64,000 bases of DNA from Phallus indusiatus. Lineage: Eukaryota > Basidiomycota > Agaricomycetes > Phallales > Phallaceae. The position numbers and the translations under genes were made by a program. Of the stretch, positions 10,408-23,278 are shown in pieces (positions within the stretch are counted from its first letter, which is position 1; each line of letters starts with the position of its first letter). The notes beneath the pieces were generated by a model that saw nothing but the letters and a program-made list of their open reading frames with translations, made no database searches and had not been told where the DNA came from. The stretch is taken from NCBI GenBank assembly GCA_027605045.1, contig JAQFWX010000003.1, positions 1,736,001-1,800,000 of the forward strand, written 5' to 3'.

Positions 10408-13384
10408 TTAGTAAGCTCCAGACTCGGGAGGTGCTTGTAACGATGCCATCCATATTCTCGTTTTATACAATCTGAAACAGATAATTAGGGAGAAGCGTAT
10501 TTAGGGACAAAAGACCCGAATTTACCTAAACAGTTCTCTAACCAATTCTCTGAAGTCGATACGTTTTTCAGCGACGAAATAAAAGGTCAACTTTCGGCGA
10601 TCCCTGCACAACAAGAAGGAACGGACGGGATAAGTAACGTTGTGGATAAAGGGAAGAAAGGAAAAAAACGACAGACCATTGATATTCGGCGTCCACAACC
10701 TCCATTGGCAACTTTTTAGCTCTGACTTTTGACTGACAAAGCTGAAGTGCTTTCACTTCGTCTTGCAGCTTCTGGGTGAGAAGTCTAAAGAAAAGAAAAG
10801 TAATAGGTTAGATATCATTTCACGCAACTATATAATATACGTACTGCGTGTCGTGCACTCCCGCTTTTCCATATATCCTCTTTGGGTTAATTTCTCTTTT
10901 GGTGGTCGATCCAGTAGCACCCGGACCCCCACCATCTCCCCCAAACTGCTGTTCCATCTGCTGAGCCTGCACTTGTTGTGCACGCTGATACGACTCCACA
11001 TCATTCGTAGTAATCGTATCATTAATAATCGTCCCCAAATCCTTCCCTCGATCAGCCTCAACAATAACCAAATCGCCGAGCCGAATGTCGCCCGTTCTAT
11101 CGGTCGTGTAGAACAAGTCTGTACGTCCGGCTTTGAATTCGACGATGAAGAGTTGATATGAAGATGGGACGGAATGGAGGGGCATGCCCCTACCGAGTTC
11201 GCTCAGTTCGTCAGAATTAGGAGATTGTGGAGAAGTTGGTCCGTTTCCTCCTACTCCTCCGCCACCCACACCTACACCCGCGTGTCCGCCAGAACCTGCG
11301 CCCATGGTAGCATTGATAGACGGAAGACCTCTCATGTGTCCCAAAGACGAGGAATGACCATGTCCAAACCGTGTTGGCCCGAACCCTCCCGTAATAGGGC
11401 TTGTCGGTTGTTGTTGAGTCTGATTAAACAGACCAGCAACACCGGCACCAGCTCGATTATCCGGGACACCGGGATACATAGATAACGAAGGTGGCGGAGG
11501 TAACATATTAGGATGATATCTCCCCGCACCGGGTCCGCCGGTGGACACACCTAGTGCGCCAGAACCTCCTGTGCCGGACGGAGGAGACAGACCGCCGAAG
11601 TCGACCTCAGTCGAAGTAAAACGGCCATAGGGGTTATGCGTCATCCCAATACTCATTCCCATTGCATTTGTGCTTCCCACACCACCACTACCACCACCAC
11701 CACCATTACCCCCGATATTACCAAAGTTGCTTCCAGCCACTACATCATTGCGTGGACTCACAGACGCTGCACGATCGCTTGCAGAATCCAAATGTGTCCC
11801 CGACGTAGAAGTTGTAGTTCTCGAAAGTGAAGGCGAAATAGACGGACGATGTGGACTTAAAGCTCTTGCGTTTGCACCTGGGCTAGCACCCGAAAGGAAC
11901 CTCGAACGTTCCGGGGACCCAAGTAACCCACCTGCTCGAGAATGGGTAAAGTTTGGAAGGGATGAAGGCTGACTTTGCACACCTGCATGACCAGGTGCAG
12001 AAGCTGACATGGTAAAATTCTGAAGACCAGTCGTTAAACCACTGATTCCGGAGTTACCTCCACCTCCACCTCCACCGGCCAATCCACTAGCAAGCTCTTC
12101 GTCGGAGAGAACATTACTTCGAAACAAGGGTGTAAGCGCTGTTGTTGACGAAGAAGACGCTGCATCTTCAAATGCACTCGACAGACCCGATGTTTGGAAA
12201 CCGACATGTATGTCTCGACGGGGATGATATATACTCATACTATGCCTTCTGCTTGCCGTTCCACTCGTTCCGCCAAGGGGATCATCACGATGACCGGACG
12301 GGCCTAAAACGCTAGGAGCACCGGGCGGACCGAGCGTACCCAGTCCCAATCCTCCTTGCCTTCCATAAGGACCTACACCAACTGAATGCGAGCCCAATGC
12401 AGACGAATCACCCATGAGGATCTGGTGAATGTCCCGCCTGAAAGGAGAAATGTTGGAGATGTCGGTTGTTTGCGTTCTGGATCGACCAGGTATGGCTGTT
12501 GGTGCTGCAGGCGTGAGGAAATCCGACGATGAGAAAGAAGGACGGGCTGTTGTGGTTGTCGATCCTGAAGGTGGACCTCTCCAGTTTTTTCCAAATTCTA
12601 GAGAGGCTGGGGATGGTGGAACGAGGAGACTCTGCGAGCGGCTCCGCGCGGTGTCGGTTCCATATTGAGCTTGAGGATATAGTCGATGTCCTCCGCCTCC
12701 GTTAGTACCCACATTCAAGTTTGCACCAGTATCGTCGAATGAATAGCTATTATCGGACAAGGCTTCGGATTCATCGTCCTCAAATGTAGATGTAAACCGA
12801 AGATTGTCGCGTACGGAGGACAGGTAAGATTGCGAAGCGGAGGAGCCGGAAGGTGCAGAGAAGGAAGAGGAACGTGTTGGGACTGGGATGGCATGTGGGA
12901 AAAGGCCGAGTCCGCCCCCAGATACACCTGCACCTGTACCAGCGCTATCTCCAGACTCTCCGGGCTGAGACGTTGTTCGACCAAGTGGAGGGATACGTGA
13001 GCGGGACTGTTGTGCCACCCAAGGATTATGGAATCCTGACGACGGGGATGTTGATACAGGAGGAGCTTGAGTAAATCTAATAGCCGGACTCAATGAAGGC
13101 GATCTCGAAGGAGGATAATCATTCGATGGAGGTTTCGTCGGTAATCCTGTGGGTGCGCCGACGAATTGGGGATATTCCGCAAAAGAGCGCGATGGCTGAC
13201 TAGCGGCTCTTTCGCGCTGTTGTTGAGATTGTGAATACAAATTCACACCATCATTTCCATTCCCATTTCCATTTCCATCTTTGCCCTCGGCGTTTCTGGT
13301 GTCACCTGTATTTCCAAAACGTGGTGATGGACCTTCCGCCCAATAATTCGGATCACGGTACTCGTGTTGCTTTTGAGTTTGCAT
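10408..13384 (-). CDS. PSP1 C-terminal-domain protein
   Basis: Four exons (13384-10845, 10784-10677, 10603-10526, 10471-10408) give 2790 nt, 929 aa. The first ~700 residues are low complexity, rich in Gly, Ser, Pro and Gln. The C-terminal ~180 residues match the PSP1 C-terminal domain: SYQLFIVEFKAGRTDLFY, LGDLVIVEADRGKDLGTI, then AKKLPMEVVDAEYQWDRRKLTF, a FRELVRELF helix and RIWMASL at the end. The domain is known from yeast PSP1, a suppressor of DNA polymerase alpha mutants; its biochemical role is not settled. The start is uncertain: the open frame continues upstream to about 13450 (LATLQSLEKLLLTHPDRFEM) without an ATG, so an extra 5' exon is possible. ATG 13384 is the first in-frame Met. 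Confidence 0.8.
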
Positions 13385-15780
13385 CTCAAAGCGGTCTGGA
13401 TGAGTCAACAATAGCTTTTCGAGACTTTGTAAGGTCGCCAGTATGAAGAAATGGTAGGGTTAAGAAGGTGAGTGGTGCTGTGTTGGTAGATGGAAAAAGT
13501 CTCGGGAGGAACGAAAACCAAATAATGTGTTTTTGGCAGATGCACGGAACAATAGGATGGAGTCGGGAGAGACTAAAATTCGGCGTCGGAATGATGAGAT
13601 TCTCCCTTCTTGTGACCGTATTTCAGGCGAGAGGATCAGGAATGTGGAGAACGGGAAACGGAACGGGTCTAATGGAGATGCAACGGTGGCATGAATAAGT
13701 AAAAAAACTAATGAATCGCGAGGAAAATAACCAACATAAATATGATCAAATCTGAGGCGACTAAGGTCTAAAAAATGGCACAATAAACAACGAGTATGTT
13801 TGAGTGCAGAGCACACGGACAGACCAAGCAGAAGAGCGGATAGAAAGGACGGCCGAGATAACACGCTATAAAGGAAAACAATAAAAACCAGTCAGAAATA
13901 TCACATTAGCATACTGGTTCATAATACACACCAGAAACACAGAGCAGGATCTAGGATACAAGTCTAGCCAGGAGAGGAAACAAGTTGAACTTTGGAAGAG
14001 GATAAAACTCTAGCTGGCTAGCAAGCAAGGTTATACCCCTCTGAACTCTAGATCTCTATAACAGTCAAATGAGGAGGAGAGAAAGAGAGATGGAAAGAGA
14101 AAAGAGAAAGAGAAAGACAGTGGCGAGTTCTAAATGACAGCCGATGCAAAGATGCCAAATCCCAAGTTCCAAACAGGAACAGCCTGAGACCAGGTGATCA
14201 CAGTGACATGTGTGTGACACTGTCACGTGTCCGTCACTTGATGGATCCTGCGGGCTGCGATTGGCTGCCGTGCGCTAATGCTCACGCGCCCTTCAATCGA
14301 ATATCTCTGTAATTGGAGAACCCAAGGAGAACCAGGGAGAACCATCATCTTAAGGCCAGTTTGTAACTTAAGTCGATAGGCTGTGCGTAAACGCTGTACG
14401 GAACTCACCGACAACGAAGGGTCGAGTTTGATTTTCGCACATTTTCTCCGCCTAACCAATGATGAGATTGCCATTTTTGTTCTGACAGAGCGGGGATTTC
14501 AAAGTGGTACAGGACATGTATCTACAGCACGGGCAGCCATAAATAATACTGGCTCATTGTTGTAATTGTGCTGCCAACGAAGTCAAACACTTTATTGATG
14601 GTGTCCGGAGACTACGACGGTTATGAACGAATGCCCATCCTTGTTCAAATTTGGACACAAATTCGATTGGGACATGACGATTTCCGCACGGAGAAGACAA
14701 TGACGACGCTAGGTTTTAATGACATTTGGTATGAACTATCAATTTGAGACTTGTTCTAGTCTGATTGTAGCGTTGACAGCGCAACCTGAAGAGCGACCTC
14801 CCCGATACCAAATTTTGTTGAGAACGTATTGGTACAAAGGCACTCTTTAGAGGGATCATCTTCGAAGTTCTTTCAACGTCACTTGCTACCCGTGGTCTCA
14901 TGTTTTTATGATTGTTCCTGCCTTTAAACTTTCTACCAAATATCTACGGACAGTACCGTTTTGAGCTTGAAGATCAATCCATATTATATCTGCAAATCAT
15001 TCCACATTGTTCATAAACCTCATACGAAAGATCCAAACGACTACCCTCAGCGACGGTACTTCGCTTTCTTTGGACGGATTTTGGTCTCAGCACGGCCTGT
15101 TCAAATAAACCTTCGTATCGAACCAGTAAAAGATGCAAGTCACGAAAGACAAATTTTCAATGGAAGATAAACCGGTTCATAGAATCAACCTTCTGGTTAG
15201 CTGACGTCCGAACAGGCTTGCCTTATTAGCCTGAGCACTCTCGGTAAGTGATATATTAGAGTTCCAAACGTCCTTCCGACGCTAATCAAAAAACTCAGAC
15301 TCTCGGAACATAAATAGGCCGAGACCTTCAGACCACAAACGCACATGACATTAATGTACAGCCCCACAAAACCAAACGGAACATCTAACACGTTCCTGTC
15401 CGGACGGCAAGATGTTTGGACTGAAGAGTGACGCAATACGGCCATGGAGGTCTTCCGGAGGTCTTGTGACTGGACAGGGTGGTCTTTAGCAATGTTTAGC
15501 ATTCCCAAAATCCTAATCTTCAGTACGCGAACTGATACGCAGCCGCGTGGAATTTTATCATGTGGACACTTAGAACTCCTCGCAGGACGACATAGACCGT
15601 TGCTAGGCGATCATGAGAGGAAAATAAATGGGTTGACCATCCGGAATAGCGATTTTTCTTACCGGTAAATAGAGTGAGTCCTTCAGTCAAACGCTTTGGC
15701 GTTACTCAACATCGAACAGTACCATGATGATTTGATTAATAAATTACGGTTGCACTATACACACGTTAGAGTCAGTAGGA
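13385..15780. other. Long spacer upstream of the PSP1 gene
   Basis: 2.4 kb without a convincing gene. The first 500 bp should hold the PSP1 promoter/5' UTR. A purine-rich low-complexity tract (GAGA/AAAG) lies at 14065-14115, and a CACGTG E-box within overlapping GTCAC palindromes at about 14205-14240. Short ORFs here have no family signature. Confidence 0.45.
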
Positions 15781-15850
15781 ACATTATTGTTAGAAGGACT
15801 GACTTACATAAGCGCCAACACCACGCCCTCTACGCGTATTACAAGCGCGT

Positions 15851-16002
15851 CACCTCTCTCTAGTCGTCTTACCGACTACTAGAGAGAGGTGAGTCATTAT
15901 TATTAATTAGATACATACTCATACTCATTACCTGTAGATTAATTAGCTTACAGGTAATGCGAGTCGTCTTACCGACTACTAGAGAGAGATTAATTAGCTT
16001 AC
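15851..16002. repeat. Nested hairpin and direct-repeat cassette
   Basis: Three interleaved elements. Hairpin 1: arms CACCTCTCTCTAGT (15851-15864) and ACTAGAGAGAGGTG (15878-15891), with an inner AGTCG/CGACT stem. Hairpin 2: arms CATTACCTGTA (15926-15936) and TACAGGTAATG (15949-15959). The inner part of hairpin 1, from AGTCGTCTTACC to AGAGAGAG, is repeated at about 15962-15988. The loop of hairpin 2 (GATTAATTAGCTTAC) is repeated at 15988-16002. The pattern looks like copy-and-insert of one hairpin into another. No coding potential. Confidence 0.8.
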
Positions 16003-16450
16003 AATTATGGGTTTTGTTGTTTGAAATTGAATTGAAGGTTTAGGCTGGTGTCTTGTGAGTTTCCTGTTGAGCTTCATAAAAATATTGGTTCTATTATATT
16101 CTTAGGTACGATCTACCATTCAATGTCACCAAAACCTATCAGAAACATATTTGAGGATATAAGAATTTTAGAAACAAACGAAGACCTGAGACGCCTAGGC
16201 TCTGGCTCATTTCTAGATTTTTATTTATTCGAACCAATAAGCAAGGTGGACACTAACACAGCAACATCAAGACTTGCACTCCGCAACTCCCACCAGTTCT
16301 AACTGGCACCAAATGCATTCATTAGGTGTACGTTTGAATTAGGGGAGCGCAGAGACGTCGTCTAACAAGAAAATACATGACAAGGAAAGCAAAAATACGA
16401 CATACATACGTACATACAGCTTGAGGATCTAAATAAATATGTCCCGATAA
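16003..16450. other. Spacer 3' of guanine deaminase with an unsupported ORF
   Basis: Contains an 84-codon plus-strand ORF (16048-16302) with no recognisable family and no obvious start context; probably non-coding. The remainder is likely the 3' UTR of the minus-strand guanine deaminase. Confidence 0.35.
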
Positions 16451-18340
16451 TTATCCTATGCTACAAGTAGTGTTTAGACGTCCGTATCCGCCCACAATCC
16501 TACCACAAACGAAAACCGCAGAAATATTTCGATCATCCCCGCAGAAGAAAAACTTTTCAAGAAACCCTTCAAGCTCGGCCGTATCTATCGTTCTATGTGC
16601 TCGGCCATTTTCTAAAGAACCAGAGATATGCGATGAAACATGATTGTGGGCACCACCGTTTTCCAAATTATCGTTAGGGGCATTGTCCCACCATACTTTC
16701 GGATTTCCCATCTCCGGTCGTAAATCAACAAGTAAGGCATCAAATTCCTTCCCAGGTTCTAAGCTCCCTATCTTATCTTGGAGATTGCACAACTGTGCTC
16801 CACCAAGAGTCGCCAAGTATAGCAATGCGGCATTTGACAAACCATGTTTTGGAAGCAATTGTGAGCCGTTCGTAGCAATGTGATCAGGCGTGTTAGTGCT
16901 TGGGGGTGGTTTATTCGAAATCCAAGGAACAACCTTTGAAGCAATACTGGCATGCTGAATAGCCGTCAGAATTGAGGGTGAAAAACCACCCGAAACGTCT
17001 GTTCCCAAACCGACCTGGGAAACGGCGCATTAGTACTCCTGAAAATGAATTTCCCAAAAAGAGTTAGGGGTACACACTTTAATGCCCAAGTTAAGCCACT
17101 CAACTACATTCGCCACTCCGGAGCTTAAATGAAAATTACTAGTCGGACAATGACTTATACCTGCGTTGGCTGTCTTTATCAAATTGAGTTCCTCAGGTGA
17201 CAAATGGCAGCCATGAGCTAAAATTGTCGTCTGTCTAAGCAAACCCGTATCGGAGTAGACATGAGCGTAAGAGGAATGGTTTGGAAAAAGTGCAGCTGTG
17301 AACTCGATTTCAGATTTATTCTCAGAGATGTGAGTCTGAATGTGAAGAGGATGGGTTGGATCTTCGCCAGCGAGATCGCCTAAGCCTCGGAGCAGCTTTT
17401 CCGTGCAGGTTATGGCGAATCGAGGCGTCAAAATAGGTTGAACGAGGGGGTTGTTAAGGGACCTAATGTAGCGGATTGTTTCTCTTGTCTCTTCTAAAGA
17501 CTGCGAATGATCCATGCCTTTAAGATAAAAGTCTGAGGCATTCCGGTCCATATTACAGTACTTTTAAAAATGATAGGTTGGTGAGTTTGTCGCTACATGA
17601 CTTTCGAAAAAGCGAAAAAACGAGCGTACACCAATAAATCCTCGCTGACCTAATAGAGGATTTCAGTCATTGTAAAATAAATGAATTTCATAAGAACCTA
17701 CCGCTTCGACTGACGATATCCGCTAGAACCTCAGTTCCGGAAACATGCGCTGAACTAAAATAGCAGCATGTCGTCGTCTGCGAAAATTAATGAATTTGAC
17801 GTCTGATGATAAAAACCAATGGGGAGCATTTACCCCACAATTCAACGACCGATTGACCACGCCTGTGTATACAGCCTTCGCATACTCCCTGTCGCCAAAC
17901 TTAGCTTCGGTGGGGAAAGTAAGCTTATCGAGCCATTCTAAAAGTTCATATTCGCCACCTCTGCAAACATTTTCAGAAATTTTGCGTAGAAAGACGAAGG
18001 AATGACATTACCGCCCTAAATTGGGAAACTGAGGAGCATGCTAGTTGAAAGGATTTCAGCGATATGTACATACAGTACGAAGATGCTATCATGTTACAAA
18101 ACATACCGTATGAGTGTCAATAAAACCGGGCATTAAAAATTGACCATGCTTGAGCTTAATGACATTAGTATCTGGGTCAAGTTTATGAGACAGCAGGACA
18201 TTCGACAAGTTGTCCGGTTCTACTTTCTCTTCAATCCATTCGATTACGCCCTCGTTCACATATATCAAAGCTTGTGAGATATATTTCGCATGACGAGGGT
18301 GTTGGGGAGTTATAAGAGGACCGTAGAGTACAAGAGCCAT
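16451..18340 (-). CDS. gud1: Guanine deaminase, apparent +1 frameshift in exon 3
   Basis: Amidohydrolase converting guanine to xanthine and ammonia in purine salvage. Seven exons: 18340-18107, 18040-18012, 17961-17834, 17777-17702, 17649-17630 (20 nt micro-exon), 17560-17078, 17014-16451. Motifs in order: metal-binding HxH in PGFIDTHTHAPQ (split by intron 1), ELLEWLDKLTFPTEAKF, HIQTHISENKSEI, ILAHGCHLS, SHCPTSNFHLSSG and GLGTDVSGG. Exon lengths sum to 1534, one more than a multiple of three. The excess base sits in a run of five T (plus-strand A5 at 17940-17944): with four T the conserved YELLEW frame continues, with five it reaches a stop six codons later. Either an assembly/homopolymer error or a recent inactivating change. 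All other exons are undamaged. Confidence 0.88.
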
Positions 18341-19931
18341 GTTTCATCAGTTGAGAAGCGAGCTGGTGGGCCAGATGATAAGACTGTAATGAGGGAATGA
18401 TGGTCTGTCATGCTCCAAGAACTTTGAGGTGACACGTGAATAAAATTAATTTGATAATGAAACTTTTACAGAAACGAGACGACCTGATTTACACGCGATA
18501 TGGAAAGCGCAATTGGTCAGTAATCTTAGCGAGTCATTGACAAGAAATCCCGAAGCCAAAAATGGATTCGGCTGGAATGATTGAAGAGGCGCTGATTATT
18601 CGTAAACTCTGGAAAGACAGATTAGAATCATTTGCCTAGTGGTTTGAGCTGAGCTGTTACCGGTTAAACCATTGTCCGATACCAGTCCAATATAGCAGCG
18701 TAATTCCCAGAAAGACCAAGGCGCATTCCTGGATATCGCGCGTATATGCAGCTGCCACGTTTTTCGAACAAAATCGGTTAATGCTGTTCCGTTGATGTCC
18801 CAATCAGGCGGTCAGAGTAAAATAACTTTCCGTGAGAGATTGCTGAGAGGATGTTATAACCTATGTTCGAGAAGAACGAAGGTGTAACTCGAGTTTTGCG
18901 TCTTCCCTGGCTAGATTTCGTCATCTGAATGAATAAAACGTAGCAATGGAAGCATTGATTGACCGGAAGGTCCCGAACTTCGTGAAGCATTTCGGGCGCC
19001 TGGGATGGGGGGTTTCGGATGATCAAAATGCGAGTATGTCGGTGGTCGCAGCGAGTATCAAATTCGTTTTTCGGCACCTTGTTGACGCTAGCGACATTGA
19101 TTTTGGCTTGACAATGAACCTGGCTTGAACTTGGCACCACTTGTGGCGTAGTCGAGGGTTTCGTGTTGCGATACGAAATCAAAATTACTAAATAAATACG
19201 ATGGATAAGTATTACACTCGGTGCATTGTAGATTGGAGGATTACAGTTCCCAATTGGCTGCCTAAGAAAACAAAAAAAACCGTTTCACACTGGCAGGCTT
19301 TGCACCAGGGAAGTCAACTTGTCATTCAACAGTCTGGACACACTCAGGAAAAGAAAAATAGCTTTCGGTATGTCCCGGTTACACATAATATTGCAATTCG
19401 GGAATCATCTGCAATCATTCACACCTACAAGTGTTGGAGAGAAAACGCGGAGCGTGATGTCACATGTCACAGGAGCGGGGTAACGGAGCCGGTCCAAGGT
19501 CCAATGTCTCCAAAGACCGACTCCAAACACAATCCGAATACCTCGTCTTCTGGATGCGCCATTCAAATTGCAAGTACTTTCATCTTGAAATGCCACAGAA
19601 GATTTACGGTAATCGTCTTCAATATGAAGCCTGAGGTCTAATTGGTCATTCGTTCTGAGAGCTGAAGGTTAGATCTATGTTCAATCAATTACTATTACTC
19701 TCCTATGACACTCCATTATAAATGTATCATAGTTAATCTGATACCGCGTACAGATCCGTATTAGCCTTTGGGTTTGCAAGTATAAACACCATTGTCTCGT
19801 AAGCATCAATTACGGTCACGAAAGGCCGATGAGTGTGAAATGCCATATATATACGATGGGCATATTGGTAGCCCAAGACAACAACAACAGCAACTGCGAC
19901 GTCTTCGTCACAACTACCTCAGCCCGACGTT
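18341..19931. other. Spacer with two unsupported ORFs
   Basis: 1.6 kb between guanine deaminase and GNAT copy A. It contains a 134-codon minus ORF (18778-19182, without ATG) and a 146-codon plus ORF (19201-19641, ATG start). Neither shows a family motif, signal peptide or splice-supported extension. The promoter of gud1 should lie near 18350-18500 and that of GNAT A near 19700-19930. Confidence 0.4.
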
Positions 19932-20936
19932 ATGGTTTCTTTCCAGGTCAAACAACTCATAGATCCCACGGGTATTTTGATATTATTCCAAACGTAATAT
20001 ACGCTGAGCCGTATACAGAATCACAAATACAAGAAACTATAGATATTTTTACCGACGTTTTTTATGGAAGTGAGCATGAATTTGTCACTTTCTTTATTTC
20101 GGAAACGTTTTAAGTGCTATATTGTGCGGCACTCCGGTGGTTAGGCACGGGGAATATCAAAGCTTCTCTTGGCGGCGACTGGAGTCTTCTCCGCGAGTTC
20201 ATGGCGGCCTCCGTACGAGCAAGCTTACTCGCTGGATATGTTAATGTCGTCACAATTGGCAATGGACTGAACGAGGAAATCGTAAGCGTTGGTTGTTGGC
20301 TAGGCAATGGTGTGCAGCTCTTTGGAAGGTGTGTCTGACACATAACCTTGAATGCTTTGGTTTGACTTCTCGTTTGTTGTAGTGAAGAGCAACGCGCACT
20401 TGGGTATAATGCATGGTTTGAAAAGCTAAGCGATGAGACCAAACATTGGTTTACCAAAGATGTCCGTATTAATGTTTCCAATTTTTTTAAAAAAGAATTG
20501 ATACATTTCGAAATTTGAATATACACAGTATCCAGAACAGGCTGCGAAACTCACTGGGAGTCATTTTACTAAAGAGGTTCATGAAGTCTGTCTAGAATGA
20601 TGCTCTTCCTCACAAAGCACTAATAGGAGTGGGCAAAATGTTGGTGGTGTTATCTCCTAGCCACACACGCCAAGCATCAAGGGAAAGGATACGCAACAGC
20701 AATTATACAAGCAATGTTCAAGAAGGTTTGTTTTTTTATAACGCGCGGGATACAATTAAGCTTTGTTTTATCAGGCCAAAGCTGAAGGAACACTTATCGG
20801 ACTATCGACTTCACCGGAGGTGAATGTTAAGAAATACCTTTCCATGGGAATGAAGCGTAGGGGCAAAGGAGGTCTCATACATTCCCCTACCGGTGATTTT
20901 TGGGTACACTTCTTAATCAAGGGTTCCCTTGCATAA
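19932..20936 (+). CDS. GNAT-family N-acetyltransferase, copy A
   Basis: First of seven copies of one acetyltransferase family in this window, all on the plus strand with the same seven-exon structure. Start ATG 19932 (MVSFQVKQL), stop TAA 20934-20936. The acetyl-CoA motif A is CYLLATHAKHQGKGYATAI, i.e. the Q/R-x-x-G-x-G/A phosphate-binding loop. The last exon gives VKKYLSMGMKRRGKGG and a terminal GDFWVHFLIKGSLA. The frame stays open through all exons, so A looks functional. GNAT enzymes move acetyl from acetyl-CoA to an amine; the acceptor here is unknown. The middle exon (LGGDWSLLREF to VSVGCWLGNG) is typical of the family in this window. Confidence 0.8.
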
Positions 20937-22140
20937 TTCTATTCTTATCCTTCATTGTATAATTACAGAGATGCGTCCATATACTGATCGGAAGAACTTT
21001 GGGACCACTTTGACTGTCGGCGGTGCGCGAGTTAATCTCTATATCCATCAAAGTATGTACGTGTTTGCGTTGCGAGATATCATCAGTCTCCGTCGCGAGT
21101 TTCTAGTCGAATGTCCTAGCGGGAGAGCTTAAGTCATGAAGACGCTGTAACTCTGAGACAGCATGCTGTCCTTTGAGGCACATCTTGGACATTATTTAGA
21201 GGTTTATTTTGGAGAGAAGGAGATGCCAAATACATGGTATTGCGAGGCGGTAAACGCCCGCCAGCGATTCATAGTTGTCTCGTAGCTACGATATTGAGTA
21301 AACCCAATGGGTTTTCTCATATTCAGATCAGACTACTTCGACAAAACGGCTTGGTACTCCATGAGCTTTCTGTAATACCTTCGATTGTCGTTGTATAAAA
21401 GTAAGATGTCAATGCGTTGGCACCACGAATCCATACATTCCGTTATATATGACACCTGCGTTGTTCTTTGCAGATTGGGCGTCAGCTAGGCGGGTGTATC
21501 GGTGATTCAAGGTCTTTTGTCTAATCCTTCTCTTCAACGTGTTAATTCATAGTATTATGATTTTGAAATTCCATCTTCAGGAAGAAACAGGGCAATAAAT
21601 AAAGCCGAGCCCAGTCTAATGCACCGTGTCCAATGGCGCCTGCAGGAGGCCTGCGTGGACTACGGATCGCAAGCAAAGCGCCTTCTAGTTACTGCTGCCG
21701 ATTTTCCCTTCGGATGCGTTGATGATGTTCAAGACGCATGTGCCAGTATTGTTAAAATCCAAATCCAGCGAACATAGTCACGTACGTACGCGACCACTGC
21801 GAGCATTTGATCGAAAACTTTTCTTGCGAAAACAAAACGAAAATTTAGGTATTTTTGAGAAGAGATTGGAATTATAACGAAATAAAAGCGATGGAGTTAG
21901 GTGATTTCCGCACGAATTGTACATTTGCGACGACGGAGACGGTGTAGAAGTCCGTTCGGACTTTCAAAAAAGTTATGCGAAGTCCCAAAATTTTGCTAAC
22001 CAATAGTACATCGACACTACATGCAAGGGAACCCTTCGTAATTTCCAATTGCCTGCCCCAAAACAAACATACGAGCTATTTAGGGTGGGCTAATTCAAAG
22101 CTAACAATATTTACGCACGCTCTTGCTCTAGCCTGACACC
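20937..22140. other. Spacer between GNAT copies A and B
   Basis: 1.2 kb with no gene recognised. Likely contains the 3' UTR of A and the promoter of B. Nothing repeated elsewhere was noticed in it. Confidence 0.4.
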
Positions 22141-23138
22141 ATGGTTTCTTTCCAGGTCAAACAACTCACAGATCCTACAGGTATTTCAGTGTTGTATTGT
22201 TACGGATAAGATTTATTTTAAATCATACACAGAGTCTCAAACACAAGAAGTCATAGACGTTCTAACCGATGCTTTTAGCAAAGGCAAGTATGGGTTGTCA
22301 CTTTCCGTGTTATTGTATCTGACACCCAGATCAGACACGGGGATTATACGTGCTTTTCTTGGCGGCAACTGGGACCTTCTCCGTGATTTTATGACGGCCG
22401 TCGCCCGTGCATGCTTACTTGAAGGGATTGTCTATATTGTCACGATCGAAAATGAAGCAGACGAGAAAATCGTAAGCGTCGGTTGTTGGTTAGGCAATGG
22501 CGTGCAGCTCTTTGGAAGGTACATATTCACTCAAATATCGTTCAATATTCGGTTGGCTCTTTCTTTCTTCTTTTTAGTGAAGAGCAGCGGGCCCTAGGAT
22601 ATTACGCTTTTTCTGAGAAAATCAGCGATGAGACTAAACATTGGGTCACTGAAGTAGTATGTGTCAACGATTTTCCCGAATCATCGCTGTAACTCTAAGG
22701 CTTAATAAATATCCACAGTTTCCACCACAAGCTACGAAACTCACTCAAAGTCACTTTACTGAAGAGGTTCGGGAAACTTCAAATATATTGAATGATGCTT
22801 TCCTTACAAAGTCGTAATATATAGGAGATCGCAAAACGCTGGTGGTGTATTTTACTGGCGACACGATCAGAGCATCAAAGAAAAGGATATGGAAGCGCGA
22901 TTGTACAAACAATGTTTAACAAGGTTTATTTCATCATATCGCGCGGGATGCAATCTATCTAAGTTTATTTTAACAGGCCGAAGCTGAAGGAACATTTATT
23001 GCGTTATCCGCTTCATCTGAGAGGAACGTTAAAAAGTATCTTTCAATGGGATTCGAGCTTAGGGGTCAAGGGGGTCCCGTACATTCCCCTATCGGAGATT
23101 TTTGGTTACACTATCTCACGAAAGGTTCTCTCGCATAA
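22141..23138 (+). CDS. GNAT-family N-acetyltransferase, copy B
   Basis: Same seven-exon architecture as copy D (219 aa). Start ATG 22141, stop TAA 23136-23138. Motif A reads ILLATRSEHQRKGYGSAI; the penultimate block is VKKYLSMGFELRGQGG and the end GDFWLHYLTKGSLA. The intron after the second exon has a GC donor (AAAG|GCAAGT) where the other six copies have GT; the surrounding consensus is strong, so it should splice. No stop or frameshift found. Acceptor substrate unknown. Lies 140 bp from the convergent end of the fusion gene. Confidence 0.8.
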
Positions 23139-23278
23139 TTCTGTTTTTGTACTTTTGGGTGCTTATCACAGAAGATATATTTGTGCAAACACTACTAAAC
23201 TTTCAGTTCAGTGAATAGCGACAGTGCACGAGTTGATTTTATATTGCATTCATCGAACACTGACGCTAACACCTTGGA

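Noticed and set aside
10763..11161. 132-codon plus-strand ORF and several others inside 10.8-13.4 kb
   Set aside because: They lie antisense to the PSP1-domain gene, whose frame is long, spliced and conserved at its C-terminus; the plus-strand frames are shadows.
13460..13864. 134-codon minus ORF with a hydrophobic start, upstream of the PSP1 gene
   Set aside because: No family motif, and it overlaps the likely promoter/5' UTR; at most it could contain a missed 5' exon.
18778..19182. 134-codon minus ORF
   Set aside because: No ATG start, no motif, no splice support.
19201..19641. 146-codon plus ORF with ATG
   Set aside because: Long for chance, but composition is gene-unlike, there is no recognisable domain and no intron support in a genome where nearly all genes have introns.
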